Shown one piece after another: positions 48,546 to 60,812 of a stretch of DNA of 64,000 bases; within the stretch, counting starts at the first letter, position 1; every line of letters starts with the position of its first letter. The notes under the pieces were generated by a model that saw only the letters and a program-made list of their open reading frames with translations, was not told the DNA's origin and did no database searches. This DNA is from Hetaerina americana (taxonomy: Eukaryota; Arthropoda; Insecta; Odonata; Calopterygidae): NCBI GenBank assembly GCA_022747635.1, contig JAKTNV010000014.1, positions 9,249,110 to 9,313,109 of the forward strand. Direction: 5' to 3'. The position numbers and the translations under genes were made by a program.

Positions 48546-49721
48546 GGAGACTTCTCTCATTAATGTCAATTTATATATAATATATGGAGTGCGACCGCAA
48601 CCCTTCAGGTAGAGTATATCCCTGGTGTGGCTACACTCTCTGGCATATACCTTATTGGTGTCTTTATAGATAAAGAAGATGATTTCAAGGGGCTTAAAAT
48701 TGACACCATACAAGGTATCGTAACATCAAGGATAGTAAGAGTTGATACATTAAAAAATGCATTGCCAAAACTTTTGCACAGCCAACATTTAGAGAATATT
48801 GCAGAATTAAATAATTTTTTAGGAATAAAATATATTCTATAATGCCTGGGATATCGGAAGGTTACGCATGGTGGGCGGAGAATCGGATCACATAGCGCGG
48901 AGGAGAGGAGGAATGACAAGGGGGTGCCGGGGGGCATGTACGAAACCGCCGGGATGGAGAAGATATAAGGCATTCTTCCTTCGGGGTTGTGATAGGCGGA
49001 AAAGAATGATAGTGATTGCGGGGGCCGATGGGGCAGGTGTGCTCATTTTTATCAGGTTAGAAGGTGCTCACCATTGCGAGAGACGAGGAAAAGTCTGAAG
49101 GAATTAAGGGGCGTCGTGTTCCGCCATACAAAGAAATCGCCAACTGAAGAACACTCAGATTACGAAAACTTCTCGGTTAAGGGAAGGTACTGTTACGAAA
49201 TTAATGGAGACTTCCTTGTCAATTGGAAACATGAGGGAACACTGATTTTCGTAAATTTTAAAGGGGAGAAAGAAAAGGCAAGGAATCGTCAAAAATCCAA
49301 TTCGTCGCTTAGGCTAAATGCTGGCCAATGAAACACAAATCCAAAAATGCTGTACTTTAAAATATAATGACTATGAGTATCTCATATATTTTATTATAAT
49401 GCCGAAATTATTCACGAAATAATTAACCATATGACCTGCAGAATTTAATCGGACGGGAAAATGTTTTCGTCAAAGAAATAATAGACCGCAAACAGACAAC
49501 AATTATCGTGTCTTGGTCACATCCAAAGGGGTTGACACTCCCATTGAATGAAAACCAGAATAAATATTCGCAAAATCTTTAGATGGAAGTTTTGAGAGCG
49601 ACTTTAACTACCGCTGTAATTTATTAATTATACACGCGATAACATATAAGTAGGAATCCTGCTTGATAAACTGTATAAAAAAAGACGTTTCAGGCGTGAT
49701 AAGGTGGGATATCATGATTTA
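48546..49721. other. Unrecognised region
   Basis: No gene recognised. The plus frame 48,627-48,842 follows the LINE 3' end and has no domain signature. 48,870-49,130 is moderately GC-rich. Confidence 0.4.
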
Positions 49722-49868
49722 TTAAAAATTGGCAATTTTACACTAAATAAAATTTGATGCGACCGGTTTCAATGTAACTTCATCATCATCAGGTGATGAT
49801 GATGATGTAGTTACATTAAAACCAGTCGCAGTAAATTTTATTTAGTGGAAAATTGCCAATTTATAATT
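49722..49868. repeat. Palindromic repeat, ~70-bp arms
   Basis: Left arm 49722-49790 and right arm 49797-49868 are near-complete inverted copies, sharing 'aattggcaatttt', 'actaaataaaattt' and 'accggttt'/'aaaccagt'. They are centred on 'catcatcatcaggtgatg'. The same outer 'gaccggtttca' and a CTGANGA-type centre occur in the palindrome at 12.95-13.03 kb. This is likely a foldback/MITE-type or terminal hairpin repeat. Confidence 0.85.
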
Positions 49869-51349
49869 AATAATTGATAAACTGTAGTTTAATTGTTTCA
49901 GTTTTATTTTGAGTAGTCTATCACGTTAGGATAGGGTTTTGATGGACTACGGCATTGCGCTGCTGTACCCTTAAGCCCTAAATTGATAAACTTATCATTT
50001 AATCCCATATTATATATTAAAATAAAACATTCTTTAGCTCTGCATAATCTCACTTGATTCCATTCAAAACCCCAGTTCTTATCTCCCTCTACCTCGCTTT
50101 CCCAGTGCAAGTCTTGTATTCTCCCCGCTATTACCGTCGTCACTATCCCCTTGTTTCTCAGTATCTCCATTATCCAGTTTTCGGTAAAGACTAATAACTC
50201 AAAAATGTGCACATCTATCTCAAACGGGTTCACATTCATTTTATGGAAAATTAATAAATAATAGAAAATGTTAAATGTCACTTCATATTATGTTTGATGC
50301 AATGGAGAAATCTTGAAGTCAGCTAACGGTAGCTGGTGAATATACCGGTCTGTGAATGATAGTTCGACCTAGAGATTAAGACGTTGGCTGTGAAATAACC
50401 TATTCGAGTCAATCGTGAGCAATAATCGACAGTAAACAGAGGTTTCAGTGAGTCTACCTTTTGGTAATATGGAGTAATAATGCCACAAAATTGCATGCAG
50501 GTGCCGTTGCTCCGCGAATGACTCCACTTACTGTGAGATCGCCGATTAAGCTAAAAGGAACTTTCTTCATCTGAAAGGTCAAGATTTACGGGGTCTGTAA
50601 AACTATTCTCAACTACAGGTGTAATACAAAGAAATCAAACGTCTGCAGTACTGTTATGTAGATGACATAATGGGTAACCACCGCCCTGAGGGGTTGAATC
50701 ACACCTCTTCTTTCCTGCTGAAATGATTTTTTAGGAAAACTTGAAATTGACCCTCCGTTTAAACATTCTGGGAAAAAATTAGTCCCCATTTGGAAATTGG
50801 AACGGGGACAACTTCAGATAACACCTGCATAATTTAAATGCGCTAAAAACAATCTGGGGGCGATACTCAGAATGCCCTCTCACGGACTACAACCTTGAGA
50901 CGGTGTAAAGGCTTGCGCGTTCCGATAACATATATAACTCTAATAACGGGTAAAGATGAGTACAGCTGGTAGGGCCGCCTGTCCCAGATATATCGAAGGG
51001 TATGAACCAGTCGAATGGTCGTCCACTCAAGGAATGTGCCTCGGTGAGGAGAATGGAATGGCAGCTGACCCTGGCCATTTAAGTAATTACGTCACTTTAA
51101 AACGCTATTGAGGCAAGTAAGGTCACACCACAGCAAATATTTTCCTAGGCAGCAAAAGTAGGGAGGGTATGATGAATTCTTGTAATCATGGGACTCGGCC
51201 CACTAAGCCGAGTGTAGTGCTAAATGGCGGGGTTGACAAGGACGTCACGGTCGATAATACACGGACTGTAGAGTAACCGAGTTGACAGCAGCGGGAACGC
51301 AAATACAAGGGATGACTGCCACTGTTAAAGTAAGGGTCTGATATTTTAG
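49869..51349. other. Unrecognised region
   Basis: No gene recognised. The minus frame 50,281-49,904 (125 residues) has no domain signature. Confidence 0.4.
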
Positions 51350-52555
51350 GGCAATGCTCTAGTCAGAGGAATTGGAAAACAAAGAGGGAAGCAGAGAAAG
51401 GAAATTTGGATATTGCAAGACGTAAAGACACAGCGGGAATAGTCGGAGCATTATTGGTATAGGAATTAATTTTGGGAGAAAGAGAGTCAACATGGAGAAG
51501 TCAGTACTTCATAGGAAAATGGGCGAAGAGTAGTGTGTAAAGAGCATGCGAGTGTTATAATTTTTTTTGCTGAGATTTAACCAGATCCGATCAATATATT
51601 GGTTATCAAGGTGTACATGCCGAAAAGTAGTCACCGGGAGTCAGAAGTAAAATATCAAATGTGAAAATTATTTTGGATAATGCCTAGTAGAGAAGTACGT
51701 AATAGTGACGGGAAATCCTTGCGCAGGGGTAGAATAAAGGGGAGGTGGGAGAAATGTCGGAGAGTGCGGAATAGGGATATGACATGACCGCAGAAGGAAA
51801 TCAACTGAGTTTAGCCAGAGAACTAATTTAATAACAAACAACGTCTGGTTCAAACACCATTACAGACTTACTAAGTGCGAATAAAAGAAGCGGTGTTGAA
51901 CAGCATAGCGCGACTTAGATTATATGTGTTTACATATACATTTAGGAACAGCGTCATCAACTCACGTAGCCTCCCGCTGCCGGATGTAGATTCAGACCTC
52001 AATTTAGTTATTATGAAATCCAGGTTAAAATTCATAATGACTAGAATGGGTAGGAGAGTGCAAATGTGGAATGTTGAGGCTTTAGTGGGAATAAAAGGGA
52101 AGGGATACCAAGAACAATGAAGGGAAGATGCGGGGATGGGAACTGCTCCGGAAAGGGGGAAGACCTAGGAAACGGGATATCAAGAGCTATAGAGGAAACA
52201 ATAGGAGCGGTATCTGCTAAAAGAATAACAGCCCGTGGATGCCAAGAGAGATGTTTAGGAAGATAAATGAGTAAAGGAAATAGAAGAATGTTTACAATGA
52301 ATTGAGGAGATTAATGCGCAGAGGTCTAAATTATGAACTTTGTGGAGACACCAATAAAACCAAGGAAACGCGGTAGAAAGAGCAATGCGAGAATATGGAG
52401 AAATTTCAGAGAAAGTGAAAGTACGCAGAAGCGCTACATGAGAAGATGTTGGTTTTTCCTCCACCTAGGGCTTGGACTCGTATGTTATTTTCACATTGTT
52501 ATATCAATGATCAAAGTCCGATGTAAAGGTCGAAGTACTGTTTTCGGAATAATAC

Positions 52556-52580
52556 AAAATAAATAAATAAATAATAAAAT
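52556..52580 (+). repeat. (AAAT)n tract
   Basis: 'aaaataaataaataaataat' type tract. Such tails mark LINE 3' ends (compare 15,166-15,188), so the ~250 bp upstream (52,320-52,555) may be a separate inserted LINE 3' fragment. That is not confirmed. Confidence 0.6.
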
Positions 52581-52982
52581 TGTCAGGATGCAATTAAAGG
52601 AAAAGCTGTATCAAGGAGTTCATAGAGAAGAATAATCAAAGAAAGGGATACGAGGGAAGTGGAAAGAGTACGTAAAGGAACATTATGTTAAAAAGGATTT
52701 TGGAATTAGGCCTCATAGCTTAGATATAGAAAGCGAAAATAAACGACGAAGTGCTCATGTGGACTAGGAAGCTCAAGTGAATCCAGAAGTACTACATAGT
52801 TTGTGACAAAAAGTACTACGGGAAGAGAATTCCAGAAAGGCAGTAGAAATAGGTGATATCCAAACAAAATTGCTGAAGAATTCAGGTGAAAACAGAATGA
52901 GGAGATAATTTAGACTTAAATTTTGGAGTCATGGTGAAGGAAAGCGACCATCAGATAAGAGTGGTCAGAAGGAGAATTATGA

Positions 52983-53055
52983 TTCATCTACATCTACATG
53001 ATACCCTCAATTTACTTCTAAGACGTGCGGCAGAGAGTGACTCCCGATAGAGTGT
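52983..53055 (-). mobile_element. LINE-A-like 3' tail inserted in LINE-B
   Basis: Minus-strand reading gives '...gggagtcactctctgccg', 'cacgtcttagaagtaaattg' and a terminal 'atgtagatgtagatg' tail. The 'ctgccgcac' box matches the LINE-A 3' box and the GTAGAT repeat is a common tail of such LINEs. It sits between recognisable linker and RT parts of the LINE-B copy. Confidence 0.6.
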
Positions 53056-54190
53056 AAAGCGGAAGGATATGAAACTATAACAGCCTTGGTAAACTAGTAA
53101 AGGCAGCAGTTAGAATTATAAATTGGAGCTTACATAAGGACTAGAGGAGAAGGGAATTATGCAGTAAAAAGGAGGAGGGGAGAATCGTTTGTGATAATGA
53201 AGGGTAAAGGAAAACATGAGGTCCATCTTGTAATGAGGAAGTTTATAGAAATGAATTTAGATTGTCATCATGATGTCTTTGAAAGTTTCATGGAGTTAGA
53301 GATAGGAGTAGAGTAGACGAAACTATGGAAGTATTGCTGAATAGAAGTGAACTGGAGGTATAGACAGCTTACTCAAAATATGGATGTGAATTTGGTGGCA
53401 AAAATAAGAATGGCGTAGGGAGAATCTGGATGGGCAGTGATAGAAAAGGGTTTGAGATAGTGTTGCATGTTATCCCCAGTACTTTTTGAATTATATACTG
53501 AAGAAATATGCCAAGGGAAGGGCTTGAGTATGTAACATAATTGGGTGGGGAGCTATGCATATGCTGAAGCTTCATCCAACAGGCAATTCAATTATTGTTG
53601 AATGCTCCATAGGATCGATTCGATAAATATGACATGACAATTAAACCGATGAGGACCAAATCAGTATCTGAGATTAACTGGAAGTAAGAGTTAAACATTC
53701 AGCTAGGAGGAAATAGACTATAGCAGGTAGAAGAGTTAATATATTTTAGTAATTTGGTGGTAAGTAGGCATGAGATGTCTTACAGAAATTAGGAAACCCT
53801 ATATTATTATGCTATGAATTGAGTTGGCAAGAGAATCATTCACCAGAAGGAAATTGATGATAGTTCAGCTACGGAGAGATATGATGGAAATAACGGTAAA
53901 TACTTTATTATGGAGCGTAGCGCTGTATGGACCAGGGACCAAGTCTAAGAGGAAAGGATATACTCGTAGAATACAATAAGTGGATTTTGAAATGTGGATA
54001 TAGAGAAGAATGAAAAGAATAAGCTCAAAAAAGGAAGACTAACATCAAATTTTTAAATGCAGTGAGAGAAGGGAGGAAGTTGCTATATGAATTTTGAAGA
54101 AGGAAGAAATAGCGGGTGGAGGAGATATTGATTGGTAGTAGGGTGCTGAATGCCTAGATAGAAGGAAAAACGCTGGGAAATCTACTTAAA

Positions 54191-57100
54191 GTACATGCAA
54201 AATGTAATACTTATTAGGGACTGTACAAGGTGTACTTTTAGTGTGTTCATCGATAATGACAATAAATGCCAGATTACATGGAAACCGCATACGATTGGGA
54301 AATCTGAATGTAAAAATGATAAAAATGAACTTGGATGTTTGTACTAGAAGGGAAATCCGAATTAAACTCTCGCAAAGAGGGCTTTTTAGGAGCGATAAAT
54401 ACATGATTATTAAAAATGGATCTATAAATAAAAATAAAGCCGTTGTTGTCTTGTTTAATGGAGAGCTCCAATGCTTTGAGTTCCATAATAACACTTTTCC
54501 ACTAAATCAAAATTGTTTCCCTTTCCTGCAATTCAAAACAACATCAATGTAGCTGGATGGACACTAGATTGCAACTGTGTTAAGGTGTATAGGTGTTTAT
54601 ACCGGATTATGATGAAGAACGAGTGTTTTTCTAAAACTTAACAGTAGATTCACAAACGTAATCACCGAGTAATATCATATAACAAGCCTAACTTGTCAGT
54701 TTTAGCTCCAAAACAGTTATATTTAATTGCCTTTGGAAGCTCAGAAGCTCATGTAATGTGGAAAACTTAACTATTACGGGACTGAGCGGCAGTCATCCAA
54801 AAGCGGAGAGTATCGATTGACATGTAACATCAAGCCAAGGTGTGATACAAATAAGGAAGATTGATGTAGTGGAGTGTTGACTTAGGACCTGGTGACTGAT
54901 GTGATATCACGTTTTGCCTTTCGAGTGCTCAATTGAGGCGCGTTGCCTAAGCCCAACATTCTAAAGGCATTAGCATGTGTGGGTTTCAAAATAATTTACA
55001 GTCACCCTATAATTTAAAATTTTTTTGGGACTAATCATTTGAAAAAGCTTCCTGACGTGCCCTTTAACAAGTACTAGTATTCATATTCGGCGATCGGAAG
55101 ATGCCCTGCCCTTCTTCTATCAACGTTATTTTTTTACGTCCAAAATATTGATCTATCCCCGGCAAACATTAAATTTGACAAAAATCTTTAATTTTCCGAT
55201 ATAAACAAAATATAGCGTAGGCCTGTATTACAGTCGGTGAGTGAACTTTAAATTAAAATTTCTACGAATTTCATTGCGTGAAAAATTACGAAAATTCGAT
55301 AAATGACTTTACAAATGAAAAACGTTGTCAAAGGGTCGCGGGAAATTTCACGGTGATAAATTGTTGAGGATGTGAGGAAACTAGGTAAGAAACACGAGGA
55401 AATAGTGTTTATTTTTATAAAAAAAGTAGTTGAAATTATCAAGGCGACTAGAACATGAAATTTTAAGACTTATAAATTGCTTAATGTTATCAAAATGACA
55501 TAGCGAATATATGGTCTTTGATTTCACCTTCAGTGCCACCCTACCAATCCAGAACGGAATGAATGTTTAGTAATGAGGGAATACATTCCTACGAATATGC
55601 ATACTCAAGTTGACCCAAGTGAAAAATTAGCACATAAACGAGAAAACTTTCATGCAGCTATAACAAGTGCTTTTGGGTAGAAAACGAAAGAGAAAAAACA
55701 CGGAAAAAGTGCTGGAAAACATCCTGTCCTATCCAACTAACCTATTTGGATTTAGAATCGTTTTTTGGGAATAAATTCCTTAATTGTGGCCCCCGAGCAA
55801 TCGATCACGTGCTCCGTACCATTTGGGAACTTTTCCACTTGAACGAGGCGAAGATTTAATGGCGGTGAAAGTGGGATTGATGACACGGCTTCGGGATGAG
55901 TTGGATTTCCTGCGTTCCTCCAAACACTCCCTGCGCTCCTTCACCTCTCCCGGGGGCTCAAGCGGTGTAATTATGCGCATGCGCAATTAGGCCCTTGTTT
56001 TTTTCAATAGGCGCCTGTTTCTCTCCCGTCGCGCCGTCCATGCATTACCGCGGCCGTTCTTTGGATAAATACAAGATTTCTCTCCAATCTCGAGAATGAC
56101 GGGACTATTTAGGAATGTGAGAATGAAAATACGAGATTTGAGTATCTAGGATTCAAAATTCCATGGAAAGCGTTATAGTGAATGATAAAATAAATATTCA
56201 CGGTTTCGTCATTCAGTTTGGAGATTTCGCATTCACTTTGAAAACTAGTAGTTCTCATGCGCACCAAATATGTGTAATAAATATTAAAATTTAAAAGTTA
56301 GGTACTTTCAATAATGAAGAAAAATAAAAGAAGGGAAATTGCCGTGATGTACGTAATACTGAGGATTTCGATATCAAAAAGTTATCATAGTAACCATACT
56401 TTAAAAAATAAAATCATCTTGCATATACTAATGTAATACTTCCGCTTGGAATTATGACGGACATGTGACAACATATTTTACCTTCTAAATTCAAAATCAT
56501 TATTAGATGCTGCATAAAAAAGATTTAAAAAAATAATTACTACGTTTAAAGATAATAAATTAGGAAACCTTATCCTGTAGTTTTGAATGTGGCACAGCAA
56601 AAAATGTGCGTTGCATCCACCAAATAAGTCTTTTAACTCTCACACTGTGGAAAGCCAGGTCGGTCTAAGATATGCTTTTCAAATGGCATATGTTAAAAAT
56701 CAACAAGCCAGCGGGTTCCATAGGTGAACTTGGGAAAATCGATGCCTGAAATGTTAAGTGACTTAGTTTAGTTTACATAAAAATGTGCTTTAATTGCGAG
56801 AAATCCCAATTTTATCTGCTGAGTTCAATCACAGGTGTAATTTCTTTATGAAAGTGAATTAAGTTCTGCGGTTCATAACTTGTTTACTATCTAGGTAATT
56901 TAAAGGAAAATTAAACCGAATTCCTCTTTTATAAAATCCGGTGAACATACAATACCAATTAATGAGTCTCTTTTATCGATAGATTATAATATAAACCGAT
57001 GGGGATGGGTTGTGATTAACTATGACTGAGATATTGCTCAAATATGCATACATTTTCGTCCAAAAATTCAATCAAAAAGATTAACTGTGCGGCTTGGTTT

Positions 57101-58443
57101 TAAAACTTGAAAAAATTGTTTAAGATTATATGTGATCGAGACGATGGGGCTTAATTCCACCAGGGAAAAACGTAGGCGCAAGTTTCGAAACATAAATAGG
57201 CTTTAAAATGGAAAACGTAGCAAAATTTCAAATTTAAATTAATGTTTGTACGAGCAGTAAGCAGCGTCCGGAGGGATAGACCATTAAGCTAAACCGGCTG
57301 GAGGAGACTCATCTAAACCTGAATACGAGGACAGATGTGATCGTTTGAGCGGAACCGATAGGAGATAGCGTCTTCGGATGGTTGTGCGTTGGATGCCGAG
57401 GACGATAAACCGAGACGGAAGAGCACCAACTAGTGTCCGGCTTTCGATCGTTCCCATCCCCTTCATAATGATCCCATATACGAGCCGATCACGGCACGGA
57501 AAACATGAGCACGTGGCAATGCAGCCAACCCATTGCCATTCACACGAGCACTCGACACGACAGGGCTTCCCCGCTGCATTTTATACCACCCACCGACCCT
57601 CCAAGAGTTTTTCCTCCCCCACACTCCGCGGAATAGGTACCGCCGCCTTCCCCTTCCCTTCCTCTAACTCCCTTCCCCAATCACCCTCGACCCCTTTGTC
57701 CACAAGTCCACTCGCGGGAGGGGGTCAGGCCGAGACTGACATGCACCACGCGTAAGAGCGCTTTTATTTTACCTTTTCATTTACCTGCGGCGCGGGGAGA
57801 AAGCGAGAGTCACTGGAGGCGAGAGATGGATAGATTGGTCGAGGGACTCTTGGCAAACACCCCAAGTTGGTGCACAAATAGAAGCGAAAGGGAAAGGACG
57901 CCATGCGATTACGGATGGACGGGTGAATGGGGTGGAGGAGAGGGAATGAACAGAAAGGGTAGGGAGAAATAAGGAGAGAGGGAGTTAAGGGTTGGATTTT
58001 AAAAGCACGAGGTAGGGAAGGTGGGATAAAATACGACGAGGGCGAGGGTCTAGACCGCACATCATTCCACTCTTGGTAAATATAACATTGACGTAATTAC
58101 TAGATATTGTCTAAACGATTTATTTTCAAAACTGACCTCGGCTTGAATAATTACATCGCTATATCATAATTATTTAGATTGAACGTCATTATACGACACT
58201 TTCGATACTATTGTACAATAGATAATTCCTTATAAATGAATTTGCAAGAACAACGGCTATTTCAGTTAGAAAGAAAGCCCGAGTTTGATTTAATCAGTTT
58301 GATTTTATTGCTCTTGCTATTAGACCGAACTGCTGACTTTAAACTTAATTGAGTACTGGGAATGATGAAGCATTACCAATTTTACAAAGTTTTCTAGACT
58401 CAGATCTAAAATTTAGAAACAAAATATCAGGAGAAACTCAGAA
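54191..58443. other. Unrecognised region with GC-rich patches
   Basis: No gene recognised. 55,780-56,080 (CpG-rich, near-symmetric open frames on both strands) and 57,270-58,060 (long CpG-rich patch) contrast with AT-rich flanks. No domain, splice pattern or promoter could be argued. Confidence 0.45.
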
Positions 58444-58488
58444 TCATTTAGCTTGATTAAACTACATCTCTAGCCGCCAACGTTGGCG
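58444..58488. repeat. 45-bp interspersed repeat, copy 1
   Basis: Matches 59,505-59,549 at 37 of 45 positions ('aactacatct.tag.c.ccaacgt' core). Flanks do not align, so the repeat is a short conserved end of something larger and unrecognised. Confidence 0.6.
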
Positions 58489-59504
58489 TCAGGAAAACGG
58501 ATTTGCTTCATTCCTGCTTCTTTGCATTGGGTGTGTCGAGCATACGAAACACATAATGAACGAGACTTTTCCTGAATTCTATTAGTGGTCACGTGATGGC
58601 AGGCATATTTCGGAAGGAAACATTTTCGAATAAGACGAAGAAAGTTTTAAGGGTAGATTCGCGGGTGGAAAAAACGCTGACAAAAAACGAGCGAAATGCT
58701 TGCGTGAGAGTGAGTTTGTTTACGAGTTTGGAAGGGAAGCAAAGTGATATCCATGGACTGGCTGGTTTATTTATCGTCCAAAATTGCTCAACGATTAAGA
58801 TACCTGCATGGTCAAAGCACCGCCTCCTACACTTATTGATTTCTCAATTGTTTTTTTTTCTGTTGCAGGTTGATGTCAGGATAAGATGATATTGGATTAC
58901 CTCGTTCGTATCTGCCTCAACCAGGTCTTACATCCGCATTCAGACGTTGAGGAAGTGAGGAAAAATAAAAAAAAATCAGCTGGCATTAATTTGAACTCAT
59001 ATTTATGACTGCGATTTCTCAGATCTCTTTGATCTCGCTAGGCGAACGAGAAAAAAATCGGAACAGCCCTGACATGCTGAATAAATCTCGACAACATTCA
59101 ACCTCACGGGAATTATGGAAGGCTCGCTGAGACGTCGACTGACCCGCTACGAAGCTCCCGTTCCTTATTCACATAAATATTCTAAATGTTAAAGATATTT
59201 ACAACAAAATCCTGCGTGGAAATTCAATTCAGGTTATATACGAGATAAAGAAAGAGATTTACAATGGCTGATAGTTCATTGAATTAAAACGTAAATAAAA
59301 TATTTATAATTTTTTGTCGACGGTTTTTTTCCTTCCCAGTAACCTCTTTTGGCAAATAGTATACGAAGGTGAGTGAGCAGAATAATAGTTAGCATGGATT
59401 AGAGCTTTAATAATACCGTTTGCCAGAGCCAAGTAGGCGAACCATAATAGAAGCGGAATAGTATTTGGAAAAGCAGTTCGTGGGAAAGTTACACCATTTA
59501 GACA

Positions 59505-59549
59505 TCATTAAACTTGATTTAACTACATCTATAGACACCAACGTCGTCG
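59505..59549. repeat. 45-bp interspersed repeat, copy 2
   Basis: Copy of 58,444-58,488 in the same orientation, 1,061 bp downstream. Confidence 0.6.
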
Positions 59550-59984
59550 CAATAACGCCCCGGTACGATAAAAATGTTTCAACTTAACACTTCAAGGTAG
59601 GAAATTCTTATGCTCTTGCCTCATCAGGGCTTATTTTTCGTCTTCAAAATAGACACCTTGAGGGAGACCTTGTTCCCTTAGAAAATATTTCTAAAGACTT
59701 AGTATTTTCTTGACGGAAAATACTACTACGTTGTCAGTTTGAAAATATGCTGTATCGTAATTCATAATGACTTCCCGTATATTCACCACATTTGGGTGCA
59801 ATAAAAATATAGAAAAAAGAGAGTAAAGCAACACTTAGCGAATAGACTCTAATTGAACACAGCTGGCTCTATGTATACTTTAATGTCTTATAAGACGTTC
59901 AAAAGTGGTCGGGTTTTGACTCATAACTTACTAATATTAGTGATGAGATAACTGATAAAATTACATTATAGGAGTGCTACACAT

Positions 59985-60002
59985 AAACACACACACACAC
60001 AC
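59985..60002. repeat. (CA)n microsatellite
   Basis: About eight CA units ('aaacacacacacacacac'). Confidence 0.9.
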
Positions 60003-60638
60003 TCATAAAGAGGATATTAACCCAGAGAGTGAAACTATGAGTCGAGGATGCGAGATGCTAAACCGATTGCAAGCAGACTGCGAAATATATGGTTTAACAA
60101 ACAAGGGGGCTTCGTCGTCTCAACACTTTTCTCTCCTAAAAATCTCATCCATCGTGTCACCTGCTGTGTAAACAAACAAATGGATCGTTAATGAATGAGA
60201 CACGGAGTGCCGTCACTCTGTACGGGTGACTGACGATGTGGGCAACGATCGCTTTCGTTATTGGAACAAATAAAATGATTATGGCAAATGGAAAATCGTC
60301 CCACACACCTGCCCGCCACGCTGACCATCCAACTAAGTCTTGAGAAAGCATTTGAGTTGAGGGACGACGAGTGGCGATTCTCGAGCGAGAGTCGAGGGGT
60401 CACTGGGGAGAGATACGGGAATGAGACTAGAAGAGGTCAGGGAGGTGATGCGAGAATGTACATGCACTCCTTGATATATTACCCTACGAGCGCACTCACC
60501 ATTGCAATGTGAAGATGACTATCAAAGTTTAGGTATTTTCAACTTCAAAAAAGAACATAGAATTAAATATCCAGTGGTACCTTTTAATCACAGGAGTATT
60601 AGTACAAAGTAAGGGGCCAAGTGAATAAGATATTAAGA

Positions 60639-60812
60639 TTTCAAGAAGTTCTCTCGGGTTTCCCACCGGGTCAGGTTGCAGTACACCGACGTTTCGGAGG
60701 CTAACTCTGCCATCGTCTTCACTTCACCCTGAAGACGATGGCAGAGTCAGCCTTCGAAACGTCGGTGTACTGCAACCTGACCCGGTGGGAAACCCGAGAG
60801 AACTTCTTGAAT
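60639..60812. repeat. Large palindrome, 83-bp arms, hammerhead-like core
   Basis: Arms 60639-60721 and 60730-60812 are almost perfect inverted copies (a few mismatches) around an 8-base centre. On the plus strand, the right arm contains CTGAAGA (60729-60735), a helix GATGGC/GCCTTC (60737-60742 with 60750-60755, one T.T mismatch), GAAAC (60756-60760) and GTC (60761-60763). CACC (60725-60728) pairs with GGTG (60764-60767). This is the order of helix I, core, helix II, core and cleavage triplet of hammerhead ribozymes, with one extra base (C60736) and no loop for helix III. The left arm read on the minus strand has G in place of the first core C. Confidence 0.85.

Larger units (their letters stand above)
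51350..54190 (+). mobile_element. LINE-B-type retrotransposon, long but heavily decayed copy
   Basis: The endonuclease is recognised by 'IKVYMPKSSHRE' near 51,610 (counterpart of 'iqvYaPTs') and by 'LPLPDVDSDLNLVIMKSRLK' at 51,980-52,035 (counterpart of 'ADvdSDHnLVi.k', His lost). The linker is 'RKAVEIGDIQTKLLKNSGEN' at about 52,835-52,895. RT pieces are 'ESGWAVIEKGLR' near 53,430, 'MLSPVLFELYTEEI' near 53,470 (counterpart of 'cpLSPlLFnlY.Edi') and 'LLWSVALYG' near 53,910. The C-terminal 'FEMWI.RRMKRI' lies near 53,988. It contains a (AAAT)n block at 52,556-52,580 and a foreign LINE-A tail at 52,983-53,055. The 5' boundary is approximate. Confidence 0.75.
58489..60638. other. Unrecognised region
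   Basis: No gene recognised. The plus frame 58,593-58,889 (98 residues) ends in a hydrophobic stretch ('LLISQLFFFLLQVDV') but has no known domain. The minus strand at 59,627-59,576 has CTGATGA followed about 40 bases later by GAAAC. 60,290-60,440 is moderately GC-rich. Confidence 0.4.
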
